NCBI GenBank assembly: GCA_020747065.1
Contig: JAGMVK010000001.1
Location: 1,860,001 to 1,924,000 of the forward strand
Source of the DNA: Cadophora sp. MPI-SDFR-AT-0126
Taxonomy: Eukaryota; Ascomycota; Leotiomycetes; Helotiales; Ploettnerulaceae
Length of the DNA: 64,000 bases
Reading direction: 5' to 3'
Shown: positions 22,719-38,008 of the stretch, one piece after another
Layout of the letters: the number at the start of each line of letters is the position of its first letter
Position numbering within the stretch: position 1 is the stretch's first letter
Position numbers and translations under genes: made by a program
The notes under the pieces: model-generated
The model's database searches: none
Told to the model about the DNA's origin: nothing
Seen by the model: the letters and a program-made list of their open reading frames with translations, nothing else

Positions 22719-23156
22719 ATGTCGTCGACAGCACCTCCAAACATGCCATCTTAGGATACTATTGAGTCTCTCCGCAGTGAACTAGAGGGCAACATCTTTC
22801 GCGGTATTGAATGCTTCTACAACGAGTACTTCAACGGCAAACCCTGGACAGCAACAGCAACTAAAGCAGGGGACATTGGCTCATTTACTCGCAATTTGGG
22901 CTCAGATCTGCTCAGTATCACTGATGTCAAGGGATTATCGAACTGGGTTGGTGCGGTTCAGTCCCAGCTCGCTCCTGAACATCCGAACTACTCCCCTCGC
23001 TTTCGACGTGAAGCCCACTGATGGGCCAGATGTGCCATCCGGACCAGCATATATCTCAGTCGAGTCAGCAAGCCCGAGGATTCGTCTGCAATCCACGCTC
23101 TGCAGGTAACACCTGCGTCTTCGGCGCGTATCGCTCAACGCAGTCACTCCCCGTAA
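22719..23156 (+). pseudogene. broken gene, two nonsense codons in one continuous frame
   Basis: A plus-strand frame starts with ATG at 22719 (MSSTAPPNMPS) and meets TAG at codon 12 (22752-22754). It then runs for 88 codons of convincing protein-like sequence, including IESLRSELEGNIFRGIECFY, NEYFNGKPWTATATKAG and LSNWVGAVQSQLAPEHPNYS. It hits TGA at 23019-23021 and stays open for 44 more codons to TAA (23154-23156). Both internal stops are single C-to-T steps from CAG and CGA. No family was recognised. The first stop could instead be the end of an intron (CTTAG), which would require an unseen upstream exon, so the status as pseudogene is likely but not certain. Confidence 0.55.
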
Positions 23157-23639
23157 AAGAGAAAGGAAACTCTTTTTTGCATATCCTTGATTTATCCTTG
23201 GGCGTGGGGTGTTGGACGGGTCAGCACAATAAGCAGGCGGGACATGTAGCATCTGAGGATAAAAAAATCCGAGCTTTACTGCACATGCCGAGGATTAAAT
23301 CAAGGTAGACATGAGAATAATTCTAGGTCATTGTTGATTCTAGTCTCGCTCTATTTTGCCACAATGCATTCAATCTTACATTCTCTGTTGGTCTGTATTC
23401 CTTTTTGTAGAAGTTTGAACTGGAAAATCTGAAGTCATTCTCAGCATGACCGATATCCATATCCAAGCGCGTTCATCACCGCGTACCTCAACGCCTATCC
23501 AATTATGTAGACCATCTAGTCCCCTATTTTCCTTGTTTGTATCCTTCCAGATCCAATGCAGTAGCTTCCATACTGATTTTCATCCTCTCGGGTATCATCC
23601 ACCACCTTCCTCATCCCCTTCTCCATTCGTTCCGAGAAC
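23157..23639. other. intergenic between convergent sequences
   Basis: About 0.5 kb between the broken frame and the 3' end of the channel gene. I see nothing coding. Confidence 0.45.
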
Positions 23640-26534
23640 CTAAGACGACCCCTCGGGTCCCTTAAACCCCAAGCTCAGTCTCCTACTCGTACCCTGCTGC
23701 TGCTGACTACTCGACGCACTCGCATTAGGCGGAGGCGCGACTTGTTGACCTGGTCTCTGCTGCTGTTGCTGTCCTTGCGGTGGACTCGAAGTAGGAAACA
23801 TGGAGTATCCTACACTACCAGGCTGACCCTGGGCTGCATATCCACCTTGTCCAGCATACGCCCCCTGACTCTGCCCTTGACTGGATCCATACCCGGCCCC
23901 AGCATACCGCGTCTCCAATTCCGCCTCCTCATCGACCACATCCCTCACCCCGAAACCCTGCGTATTCCTCGGACTAGGCGCCTGAACATTCAAGCTCGGC
24001 GTACTGTACAATCCCGGCGACGGCGGCAAATGCTCACCCGGTCTGCGTCTCCCCCTCGTACTAGCGCGCTTGAGCAGCGTCTCTTTAAGCGTATCAATAT
24101 CATTACTGCGCTTCTTCTCCAGCTTCTCGCTGAAGGCGTCCTCCTCGTCATCGCGTGTAGCAACCCATCCGGCACTAGGGTCTTCAGTGGGTTTCCGGCG
24201 ATTGAGGGAGTCGGCGGCGCCTGCTTCGGTGGCGGTACCGAGGCCGAGGTGATCGATGCTGCTGGAGGAGGCGGTATCGTCTTTCTTAGGGGTGGGGAGG
24301 AAGCGTTTTGCTTCTTTGTCAGCTTTCGCTTTCTCGCGAGCGGCAGCTGCCCAGTCGTCTGGGACAGCGACGCTATATCCTGGGTTCGTTGGGCCGCCGA
24401 GAGGTTCGCCGCCTCCTCCTGGAGCATAGATAGGGATCTTACGGAGGGCGAGGACGAGAGCGCACATGAATTTCGAGCGGCGAGATGCGCGGACGGTTTC
24501 GTTTGCCCAGTTTGATTTATGTCTGATTTCCACCTTGAGTTGCAGCTTGTCCATGTTGCCGATGCCGGTCGCTTCGAGGATGATGTCTGGTTGGAAGTCG
24601 CGAGAGTTATCGGGGTGGCGGACAAAGGCTTCCATTTCCGAGCGGAGGAGCTCGATGTCTTCGAGGGTGGTGTCGAAGGAGATGAACATGTCGAGTTGCT
24701 CTTTCATGGCTTTGGAGCGGGTGACGTTTTCGATCCAGAGGTTGTTGAGGACGATGTTGGGTACCTGGACCATTTTCATGGTGTCGATTCGTTTGAACAC
24801 TGTGTATAGGAGGGAAATTTGCTCCACTACTAGGTAGATCTTTTCAATATCTACTCTGTCGCCGACATCGTAAGGGTGTTTGACGAAGAGGAAGATACAG
24901 GAACCGAGAAATTCTTGGGTGGTAGCTGCGAAGACGAAGGACAGTGAGAGCAGCGTGGTACCGGCTGTTGCGAGTGTAGTGACGAAGGATGTGTTTTGGA
25001 ATGCCACTGTTTGCTGTTAGATATGCCCAACCAAAGCAGGGATTTACTTACCGAAGATGAAGACAATGATCACACACAGGATAGTGACGAGAACTGAATC
25101 CAAAACACCAATAGCTTGTCCAACATCCCTCATACTGGCATTGATAGCTTTCCTATCTCTGCCGATCTCAACAACCTTCATGATCATCTCTTCCAAAGAG
25201 ATATCTCCATTACCATCATTATCCAAAGCACTGAAGATCTCATCTGCCTCCTCCTTTCTTCCAGGACCAAGAACCTCTTCAATATCCTCAGCAAACAAGG
25301 ACTCTTTTCCTTCAACAACAAAAGACATCCACAATCGCTTGGCCAGAGCCTCGGAAGATCGGGTCTTCTCTAAAGCTTCGATGATAATCGAGTGAGATGA
25401 AGTAGGATTGAAGACTTGCTTTCCAGTAATCTCCGATGCGATGTTTCCAAACACCGATGTGACCTTATCACCAACACGACCAATGTTTCCAATGATCCTC
25501 ATCGGTGTAGCAGACCCAGATCGTGAATGACTAGGTTTCTGACCTGTCGCCTTGGCCAACATGGCCTCGATACTATCATTGATGATGTAATCCTCCTCAA
25601 TGAACTCAGGACAGTAGACAGGGAAAAGTGTCCTACTAGCATCATACAACAGACCTAACAGATGGATATTTCTCTTCGAGTCCTTGATCCTCCCATCAAA
25701 GGACCGTTTGTGATAGTTGATACTGATCAATTGAATGAGCATCTTCTCGACCAGGAAAAGGATACTGGCAATGAGAGCTGGAGCCAGCAACTTCTTCATG
25801 ACATCGATCCATCCTTTCTGCGGTCCAGGGTTCAATTGTGATGATGTCAAGGCCGTGAATGTGACAAGTGACGTGACAGACCATCCTACCAACGACAGAG
25901 GAATTTCCACAGCTCTGAGAATGGTGGCGTATTTTCTCGTTCCGGAGGAGACCACACCACTGAGAAACATGTATATGGCCGGAACGGCCTTCGAGACGAG
26001 TTTCGAGACCCAGATACTGAGCCAGATGATTTCAATCCAGAGCCAGAAGAGCCAGACTTTGACTCCTGTACCGGCAAATCGAGCGTCTCTGTCCGTTATG
26101 GCGAAGATGACGATGGGAATCGCAATCAACGCTGCTATTGGCGCCACATACATCAGGTATCTGGTAACCACCGAGAAGTTCACAATCTTGTTGTATACTC
26201 TTCCGAGCCCTGTTAGGGATACCTCCTCCCCGTCCGTACCCACACGCTTGGGCTTACTATCGATCTTCTTGACCTTGCGTCTTCCTCCTCGGTGGAACAA
26301 GCCTTTCTTCTCTTCATCCTGGAATGTGGGTTGGTTGCTAAGATCGGTGTCGTTCATTACGCCTTCACCCTGCTTCCTGGCTCCAGTCGAGGAAGAGCGT
26401 GTCTGGACATTGGTGAGGGGGATACCGCCCTCAGTGTCGTAGGAAGGGCCCATATTTGGGTTGTTGGCTGTCGGGAGTGGTTGGAATCCGCGACGAGAGA
26501 AATCAGTGGGTGATCGGGGACTTCGTAAGGACAT
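23640..26534 (-). CDS. msy1/msy2-like: MscS-type mechanosensitive ion channel with EF-hand (949 aa)
   Basis: Two exons, 26534-25052 and 25006-23640, are joined over a 45-nt intron and give 950 codons. Residues 1-120 are hydrophilic and basic. Membrane segments lie near 125-147, 160-180, 183-198, 208-232 and 247-270. An EF-hand loop occupies 438-449 (DNDGNGDISLEE, all ligand positions present). The intron falls inside the next membrane helix (CVIIVFIFG / VAFQNTSF), which leads into the pore-lining helix rich in Ala, Thr and Gly and then the MscS signature FLFVKHPYDVGDRVDI. A beta/alpha cytoplasmic domain follows, then a long disordered Gln/Pro/Ser-rich tail. S. pombe Msy1 and Msy2 have this EF-hand plus MscS architecture and act in the ER to limit calcium rise on hypo-osmotic shock; the same role is inferred. 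Confidence 0.94.
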
Positions 26535-30451
<3,917 letters not shown>

Positions 30452-32159
30452 GGAGAGGAAGGAGGACCAGCTTTATGTGTTAATTACAACAACCACCGCA
30501 GCGCCCAAATTCCTCCATTCGGCCGAGCTTTGCTTGGAAAATGACACCAATTGAAGCGCCAAGATCGATTGTCAGATCTTGTGCGCTTTACCAGGAGGGT
30601 GCCTGATGCTATCAGGAATTTCATCGTCATGTCACCCACTTTGATGAGTGGTTAGCCCGTTGATTCAAGTCGATAAAGCATGAAGCTGGAAAACGTTCAT
30701 GGAGAAACAAAGGTTAGCTGCAAAATCGATGACGCTGAAGACTTTTGCTCGGAATGAAGTTTTGCTTCAGGCACAGGAACCAGAGCTGAACGGGGTTCCT
30801 GGAAATTTGCCATTAGCCTTCTGTCTCGGCATGAAATTTGGAAGACTGAGGACATCGTGTCTTGAGATATGCTTTGACTACTAGTCATCCCACCAAAACA
30901 TGGCAGTCTCAAACAAGGTCACAGAAAAGTTAGCGCTAGACCTCAAAGTAATCCAGACCATGGCTTGCAAATCGATAGCTACTTAGACCATGATAACGAG
31001 TAATATAACCTCTGTCCCATAAGTTGTTTTAAGCAGTTCGCAGATTAGAAATTGTCCCAAAACTTAATCTGACCGCCAGGATACATGTACAACACGAAAA
31101 CATGTAGCCATTTGACCCGCGTATCCTCAAATAATCGTAAGACACGAGCGCTGGTGGGTTTATTGGAAATTCCATTAAGGCCTGGTCAAGGCTTTAGGAT
31201 GACTTGATAATCATTGCACCCCCTTACTCAACTCGTGTTGTATCCTAAAGCGAGACGATGAAGGAAGGAGAAGAGCTGAGAAGTCAACAATGCAACAATG
31301 TCGAAGTCTCGAGTTGATGAGCTTACAGGCCGTGACCGCTGAGCACACTGAACCATCTGCCAACTTCGGGGGAGAAATTTGGGAACTTCTGTTCCTGCCT
31401 GCACGTTACTGTTTGGTTAGATGCTAAGCCAATAAGCGAGTCCAGGAACTAAAACTTCTGAAATGGTACAGACGGCACTGCCTCTTGGGACAGATGAGGA
31501 TCTTCCGATACGCATTGAGTGATTGTAGGACAAACTTGCGCATTTATCGAAAGTGAGGACCCCGTATAGACATTCATGGTTGAGCTTGTCGAAGTTAATG
31601 AGAAACAACACCTTGCGAGCAAGGCCAACGATAACTTGCAGTGCACTAGATGGCAAGAATTGAAAGGTGATTGATGGGATGCTCTGGTGTTTGTCGGAAC
31701 GCAGCCAAGTGCAAGAACTGGCCGGGACACCGGCGAGGCACTTTTAAACAGCATGGCAATCAGAGTAGGAAAGTCAGACAAAACAGAGGCATAAGAAAGG
31801 ACGGATGAAGCAAATGCGGAATGCAAAGTAAAAGGGCGGAGTCCCAAATCGGAACTAAACAGGCAAGCAGCAAATAAGAAAGGAGGACCCAGAAATGGAA
31901 ATGTTGCAGAGCGAATTTTGCATATCATTCGAAGCCTCGAAGACCCAAGCTCTCCCCAACATATGCTCCTGGGCAGTGGGATACAACCTCGGTGCTCCAT
32001 AAATAGCCCAGCCAAGTGAATGAACATAACAATCATGCAAACCATCCGAATTAAACGTCCTCATCCCTCCCCACTCCAAAGCCAAATAGTATCAGCCATG
32101 TTTCTTTTATAACAGTTTTCCTCCACCTCGACTTGCAGCAACTTCGTTCCTCCTCCACT
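30452..32159. other. 1.7-kb intergenic region between convergent genes
   Basis: The 3' ends of the PLP-protein gene and the CCCH-protein gene face each other. A 198-codon minus-strand frame at 31449-32045 is open but shows no domain, no splice continuity and an amino-acid mix typical of chance ORFs. I do not annotate it. Confidence 0.45.
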
Positions 32160-33796
32160 CTAGTACTGATATTCTTTCTCCCATCTCTCCTTTCTTGGGT
32201 GCTTGATTATTGTATTAGGAGGGTGGTCCTCCTTCTGAAATCGACATCCAAACGCAGTACAAATAGGTTCCTTGCTACCGCTGGGAAACGAAACACTCGG
32301 GCAATGATGTCCGTAAATACAAAATTCCAACTCGCAGTCCTGACCGTTCAAACATGGATTCAGTCGGGTCAAGTACGCAATAGCCTTCAAATCCTCTTCC
32401 GTAGCTTTATACTGGTGTTCGAAGCAGCACTCGTCGCCTTTGGCACAAGGACCGCGGAGGTAGTGATTATTGCATAACTTGTTGTTTGTAGTCCGGCGCT
32501 TGATTCGATCCAGGACAGCAGCATTGACTGTGATCGGGGGATCGAGACCACGAGGGGTTGGTGCCCAGGCCAGCATTGCATTGGAAGGTGTAGGTGTAGG
32601 CTTTTTGACCGAAATTGTGGTTGTGTTGCCGTTCTTGACTGAAACCGGGGAAGGAGTTGGAACTGGAGGAGGAATCGAAGTCACTCCAGCCCAAGTTGAG
32701 GGAGCTTCGTTGGCAGGCAAACGATCAATCAATTTCTCGGCACGGAATATGTCGTTGAGTTTTAGAATATGGAGCCCGGTTGCTGCGAGTTCTCGGACGA
32801 TCGGGGGACCTTCGATTATTGTGATTCTGCTTCGGTCATCTTTCGTAACTACCTCGTCGAGGAATGGCGCATAGCCAGCATCGTGGGATATACCGAGGAG
32901 AATCTGTTTGCAATTATGGTTTCGTAGATGCCAGCGCATACATTCTGCTAAAGTCAGTCATGATCTAGCCATGGGCTGTTTCTCGCATATGAATTGTGTA
33001 CCTTTAATCTTTGAATCTGCCCTCTCCTTCCCATGTCCAACGTCGATGAAGTCAAACGAAGCTTTTCCTTGGGTAAATCCTAACGTAAATTCCCTGAGAT
33101 CATCTGGATTGTCTAGAGATCCATCCCGTCGCATAGCTTTTGAGAGTCCAGTAATATTTGCGCAAACTTTAGCCATAATTTCGATTTGATCGGTGAGATC
33201 GTGGCAATTATCAAGGATAGTATTCCGCAGAAGAGTCGCTGCTTGCTTTCCACCTTCGATGCCTTGTCGAATAAGTGCTTCGTTGAACTGCAGGCAAAGT
33301 CAGTGGATGTTGGCATCGAGGCTGGAGACACTTACAATCATGCCATCCCCATCAACGAGAACCATGATGTATGGATTCCGGTTCTGCAGATGTCAGCAAG
33401 CATCATGCCACCTCCGCAGATGCTCCATACTCTCATATTATCGCAATCAAAACTGAATTGTCCCACACGCTGTTGTGCGTGATTCAACTGCTGTTGCAAA
33501 TCCCTTCTTGAGCGCCTTGCATCCTCCAAATCCAATTGTGCATCATTCAACTCTTGCGCCAAACGGGTATTCTCCTCTCGGTATTGCGTCTCGATTCCCT
33601 CGGCGTAGAGCATGAGATCCTGCAAGTCGAGGTTAGACACATTTCTCAGCTGTCGACGGAGATTGGGCTTCTTCGAACGGACCTTGATCAGTTCATCACT
33701 GCTGTCCTGGTGGTCTCGCAGAACTCGATATCGCTGTACAAAATTCATAATAGTTGGTATGGGCGGCGATTGCGCCATGAGGGACATTGTGGTCAT
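32160..33796 (-). CDS. NYN/PIN-like domain protein with CCCH zinc fingers (494 aa)
   Basis: The four exons are 33796-33431, 33383-33336, 33287-33002 and 32944-32160, with introns of 47, 48 and 57 nt, making 495 codons. Residues about 50-115 form a Gln/Glu/Arg-rich coiled coil. A short exon then brings PYIMVLVDGDGMI. The region to about 290 has the layout of a NYN (PIN-like) nuclease fold: VDGDG at the first strand, an acidic residue in GHGKERADSKI, and GISHDAGYAPFLDE near the end. A Pro/Thr-rich linker follows, then CCCH-type fingers (CNNHYLRGPCAKGDECCFEH and CLNGQDCELEFCIYGHHC) and a third Cys/His cluster (CTAFGCRFQKEDH). Many ascomycetes have proteins with this order, usually annotated only as CCCH zinc-finger proteins. 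An RNA-binding or RNA-cleaving role is inferred from the acidic residues. Confidence 0.82.
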
Positions 33797-35239
33797 CTTG
33801 TCGAACGACTGTTGGTGGTGGTAAATTGATTGAGGTGACGAGAGGTGAAGCTCGAAGCTGATCGCTGGAGATCAGCTGAAATTTCCGGGTTCGATACCCT
33901 GTCGCGTGTTTTCCAGCGGATCTGCGAGTGTGACGCGCCTGTGGGTCGAACCTAAATAATTATAGCCCAGAGCTTTAATTCAACTCCAGCGATGAATAGA
34001 GTAGTGCGATAGACCTTGTGGCTTCATCCCCTTTTATCCTCTTCTCCTCTCTCGCTCTCATGTGTACCCTCAGATATGTCGTTCTCGTTTCCTTCCTGTG
34101 TTCTGCTTGTAACGGGGCTAGAGGTCTGAGGTCTGAGGTCTGAGATGCGTTTGGGCAGCCAACAAAGGAAAGGAAAGCTCTTTCAGGTTCAGGTTCAGGT
34201 TCAGGTTCAGGTTCAGGTTCAGGTTCAGGTTCAGCTCTTCCCACCTATCACTTTCATGCTCATGCTCTTGCTCTTGCTCGGACTCAGCCCTGCCTGCGCC
34301 GCCTATCTTCCATCGCTTTCTTTTGCCCAACTATGTGCCCAGCTGCAGTGCAATGCATAGCTGTGTGTGCCTCATGTCTTCGGTTGGCAACCGCTGGCTC
34401 CTCCACAGCCAGTGAGCATCCTATCAGCTGCTTTGTGTTGTGCCCTGCCTGCCGCCTGCGGTGCTGCTTGCTACTCGGCAAGCACACTGTCCAGGGATTC
34501 TGTGTAGTACCGCTTAAGTTTGAGCGGGAACCAGGAAGGGGATGAGGCGTACCGCTTGAGAGGCATCCATCCGTCGGTGAGCAGTCAGAGGAGCGAGCTT
34601 CGAGACTGAACAAAGTACGTACTGGATCCTCATTGGCGTTTCTGCTAAGTCATCACGTGTGCGATGGACAAGACAGTCACATTCTAAGCATGATATTGCG
34701 CTACATTCTTTGGAATTGCGGCCCCATCGTGCTCAGGATTAAGACATCTCATGTTCGGCTCTATAGTTTGTGTCATGAGTTTGTCAGCTTCAAGTGATGT
34801 TTGCCCAAAACGCCAAGACACGCGTCACGAACAAAGGACTTTGGTGAGCCAAAATCAAGTGACAAAGCTTGAACGATACGTTTGATCTAAACTGAATCTT
34901 GTCAATGTTGAAGTTGCCTCTCCAGCTTTTCCAGTAGGGCATGCTTCAGCTCTGTGCACTTGTGGCTGCCCCGCTTGAAACATCACTTATTAGGCGAAGG
35001 TAACTAACGGAGACTATTGACAGACCTTTAAACCAAGCAATGAGGCATACAAGAAACTCGGCATGCACGCAAAAGGACAGCCACTCCACTGCCTCCCCTC
35101 CATGGGTCTAGAACTACCAACACGTTCCTAAGAATGTTGCAATCATGAAATGATAGCCACCCCTTGTAAAGTTTACTGAATTCCATCCGACATTTCCATC
35201 CTCCCCTGAGCGCTCCTCAAATCAACAGCAATCTCATGA
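33797..35239. other. intergenic with simple repeats
   Basis: No gene is supported in these 1.4 kb. A TTCAGG hexamer array is listed separately, and three AGGTCTG copies precede it. ORFs overlapping the array encode Glu-Pro or Leu-Asn dipeptide repeats and are artefacts of it. Confidence 0.55.
34182..34234. repeat. (TTCAGG)8 microsatellite
   Basis: Eight exact copies of the hexamer occupy 34182-34229, with a partial ninth copy to 34234. It lies in the promoter side of the CCCH-protein gene (about 390 bp upstream of its ATG), so length changes could affect that promoter. Confidence 0.95.
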
Positions 35240-35752
35240 AGTCACCAAATATACACAAAACTTCTTCCCATAGTCGAAGTACGAACTCATCATGTACAGT
35301 ACATCTCATACGGCGCTGAAAAGCTCCGGCCTATCTTCCATGGCTATCTCATCATCGCCTTCCTTCTCCTCGACATTCTCGGCGACGAATGCCTCAAGAA
35401 ATACCTTAACTTCTCAATCAAGCGTAGCCGCAAAACCCGCCTCAACTACATGACTGGTTTCATCTCAGGTTGAACCTTCATTTTCAGCACATGGGATCCA
35501 CGCGCCATCCCCGGCGGACCTCTCCTCGGCTTAGCAATGCTATTCGCCACCAAGGCTCTTGCATTAGCTACCAAGCTACCTCACTCTTTTCCTCTTCTAT
35601 TTTCTTGGACGGTGTCGGTCTCTTTGGATTCGAATTCTTGGCCGAGCGGCTGGTGGGTCTGCATTATTAAATACATGTCGATAGACCGGAACATGTATAA
35701 TAGGATAGGCGTATCATATATCTATTCTCTCGACGTTACTGCCAGTATTTGA
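35240..35752 (+). pseudogene. probable decayed membrane-protein gene, one internal stop
   Basis: One plus-strand frame holds 77 sense codons (35240-35470), a TGA at 35471-35473, then 92 more codons to TGA at 35750-35752. The sequence around the internal stop looks genuine: HVQYISYGAEKLRPIFHGYL, a hydrophobic segment (IIAFLLLDILG), RSRKTRLNYMTGFISG, then after the stop TFIFSTWDPRAIPGGPLLGL and another hydrophobic stretch. The TGA is one step from TGG or CGA. No ATG is found near the 5' end, and a frame change near 35585 is possible because the alternative frame there also looks protein-like. I do not recognise the family; it appears to be a membrane protein. Confidence 0.5.
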
Positions 35753-36169
35753 TGCGTTTATACGTCTCACCAAAGATTGCATACCAGTATCAATGTCCTG
35801 AGTTGATTTCAGAGAACCAGTCTGTTGTCCAATCCTCTTCAGCCAGATATGCATACTTCCGTCGAAGCCTTAGTCCGATAAGAGTTCTTCCCAGCATTCG
35901 ATAAAAATCCATGTACTCTGCCCTCCCCATGCCAACCTCCCACCGTTCCATCACTTCCGTGTCCACAAAAGTAAGCGAGCCCCTGAGCAAATCAACACCA
36001 CACGTGATAGCCGGCTCCACAATAGCCGGCTTCTCGGCAAAACAAGCACGACATCCCCGAACTCAATGACAAATCCACTTCATCACCACTCTCCATCTCA
36101 TCCAAAGATGGGGCTCCGTCCAACGACAACTCATCAATCAAAACATTTCTTAGCCAATATCTAGCAAAC
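35753..36169. other. intergenic, carrier-gene promoter region
   Basis: No coding frame is supported. A minus-strand ORF at 35790-36020 is short and unrecognised. Confidence 0.4.
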
Positions 36170-37569
36170 ATGGCTCAACCAAGCGAAAGAGGCACAGAAG
36201 AGCAGTCACTTGTTCATGAGCAACACACAGAACAGACGCCGCTGCTCGGCGATCATCAATCCGGTCAGCAGGCTGATGTGGACGACGAAGTTGAGAAAGG
36301 AGGCAGACCGACGAGTTGGTGGGTATGGAGAGGGTTTTGGCTTATATTCGGGGTTCTTGTTCTTGCGGTCTTTATTAAAGGATGGGTAGATGCTGGTGGA
36401 GATGTTGAGGTGCGTCTCCCTGACTTTCCCCCAGAATGACCCCGCTGATAATCAATTTTAGTTCGATTTGAAAGGTGCGCTCAAGCGAGCTCTTGGGGGC
36501 GGATTGAGTGGTGCTGCGGCTATGGTTCTGCAAGTTTTACTGTTGATGGTAGCCATTTTCCTCACTATCTTAAGATGGGGCTTCACTGACACCTTTGCAG
36601 CCACTTCGTACTATCATGAATTATCAATATCGCTTCGGAACTTCTTTCTCCGCCGCAACCCAGACTCTGTATGCCGATGGGGGATTTATCCGATATTATC
36701 AAGGCATGGGTGCTGCTCTTGTTCAAGGTAAACATTCATGATGATATCTATCCCAGGGGTTGATGCGGTGATTGAGACTGACAACTGCACAGGTCCGGTC
36801 TCTCGATTCGGAGACACAGCTGCCAATGCCGGAATCCTCGCTTTGCTACAATCAAACTCCTACCTGAAAGGTCTCCCATCACCCATCAAAACAATCTTCG
36901 CTTCTCTCTGTGCAGCTTCCTTCCGCATGATCCTCACACCAATTGACACCCTCAAAACCACTCTCCAAGTCCAAGGATCTCGCGGCACCACACTCCTCCG
37001 CCAACGCATCAAAACGAACGGAATCGGCAGTCTATGGTGGGGTGCTTTTGCCACTGCCGCTGCGACCTTCGTCGGTCATTATCCTTGGTTCGCTACTTAC
37101 AACTTCCTCTCTGAAACCATTCCCGCACCACCGAAACATTCGATCGTGGTCTGGCTTTTGCGTCTCGCTTTCATCGGCTTCGTAGCTTCGGTTGTGTCGG
37201 ATTCTGTGTCGAATTCTCTGAGGGTTGTGAAAACATATCGGCAAGTCAATGACACGCAGGTTTCGTACAGTAAGTTCAACCCAACTGCCACCCCTCTGAA
37301 AGACCCTTCGGAAAGGATGCTAACAGGCATCTAGCTGAGGCAGCGAGGTTAGTTGTCCTGCAAGATGGCTTCACAGGACTCCTTGGACGCGGGCTCAAGA
37401 CCAGGATTTTATGCAATGGGTTGCAAGGATTGCTATTCAGCATTTTGTGGAAATTATTCTTGGATTTGTGAGTATTACTTGTGGAAAATTCTGCATACGG
37501 GAGCGTATGACATAGGCTAGAATCGAGCTAACGGATATCTGTAGATGGGAAAAGAAGACAAGTTCTTGA
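36170..37569 (+). CDS. mitochondrial-carrier-family membrane protein (362 aa)
   Basis: Six exons, 36170-36409, 36462-36548, 36601-36727, 36793-37269, 37335-37467 and 37545-37569, with introns of 52, 52, 65, 65 and 77 nt, make 363 codons. Every junction restores sense. Residues 1-48 are hydrophilic, and a membrane segment follows (WLIFGVLVLAVFIKGWV). FDLKGALKRALGGGLSGAAA then begins the carrier-like region. LYADGGFIRYYQGMGAALVQG and TPIDTLKTTLQVQG match the carrier consensus (PxD/ExxK/R; G-aromatic-xxG). VLQDGFTGLLGRGLKTRI is the equivalent in the third repeat. The first and third Px(D/E) motifs are degenerate. The substrate is unknown, and a non-mitochondrial membrane location is possible given the extra N-terminal helix. 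Confidence 0.88.
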
Positions 37570-38008
37570 TTTGCAGTATCAATCGACGGCATATCGGTGT
37601 GAGTGACGATGATAGACTTTCAGGTATGCGAAAAAGTCTTAGAAGACACGAAATTACCGAAGGTGTTAGATTCGTTCTCAATAGTCTCGGAGTTCTGGAT
37701 ATAGTCGAAGAGCTCACGAGCATTCCAGACGATTTATCTCTTTCTAAGAGGCGGAGAATGCAAGATGTTAAGGAATGATCATTACAATGTATACTGGTCT
37801 GAATGAGCGTACATATCAGAGTCGTGGAGAATACGCAGCACATTACAGTTGGATTCGATTTGTTCGTAGCATTGTTACATTCAGCATTCGGTTGCATCAG
37901 ATTCGCTGAGGCCCTTTGCTATCCACCTTAGTTACATAGACCCAGATTTGTACTTTCTACAATTCACTTTTCGTTTCTTATTCTTTTCTTTTTTTGCTTT
38001 GGTGTCAG
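37570..38008. other. intergenic; end resembles an intron
   Basis: The last part has a long pyrimidine tract (TTTTCTTTTTTTGC) and a GTGTCAG acceptor at 38008, so it may be the remnant of an intron whose upstream exon has been lost. Confidence 0.4.

Noticed and set aside
31449..32045. 198-codon minus-strand ORF
   Set aside because: Long by chance standards, but Cys/Ser/Leu-rich without domains, located in the 3' flank of a gene on the same strand, with no splice or start support.
33885..33905. tRNA T-arm-like GGGTTCGATACCC
   Set aside because: No matching acceptor stem, D-arm or anticodon arm can be folded around it.
33975..34360. ORFs encoding Glu-Pro, Leu-Asn or Val-Gln dipeptide repeats
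   Set aside because: All derive from the (TTCAGG)8 array read in different frames; no start context or neighbouring coding signal.
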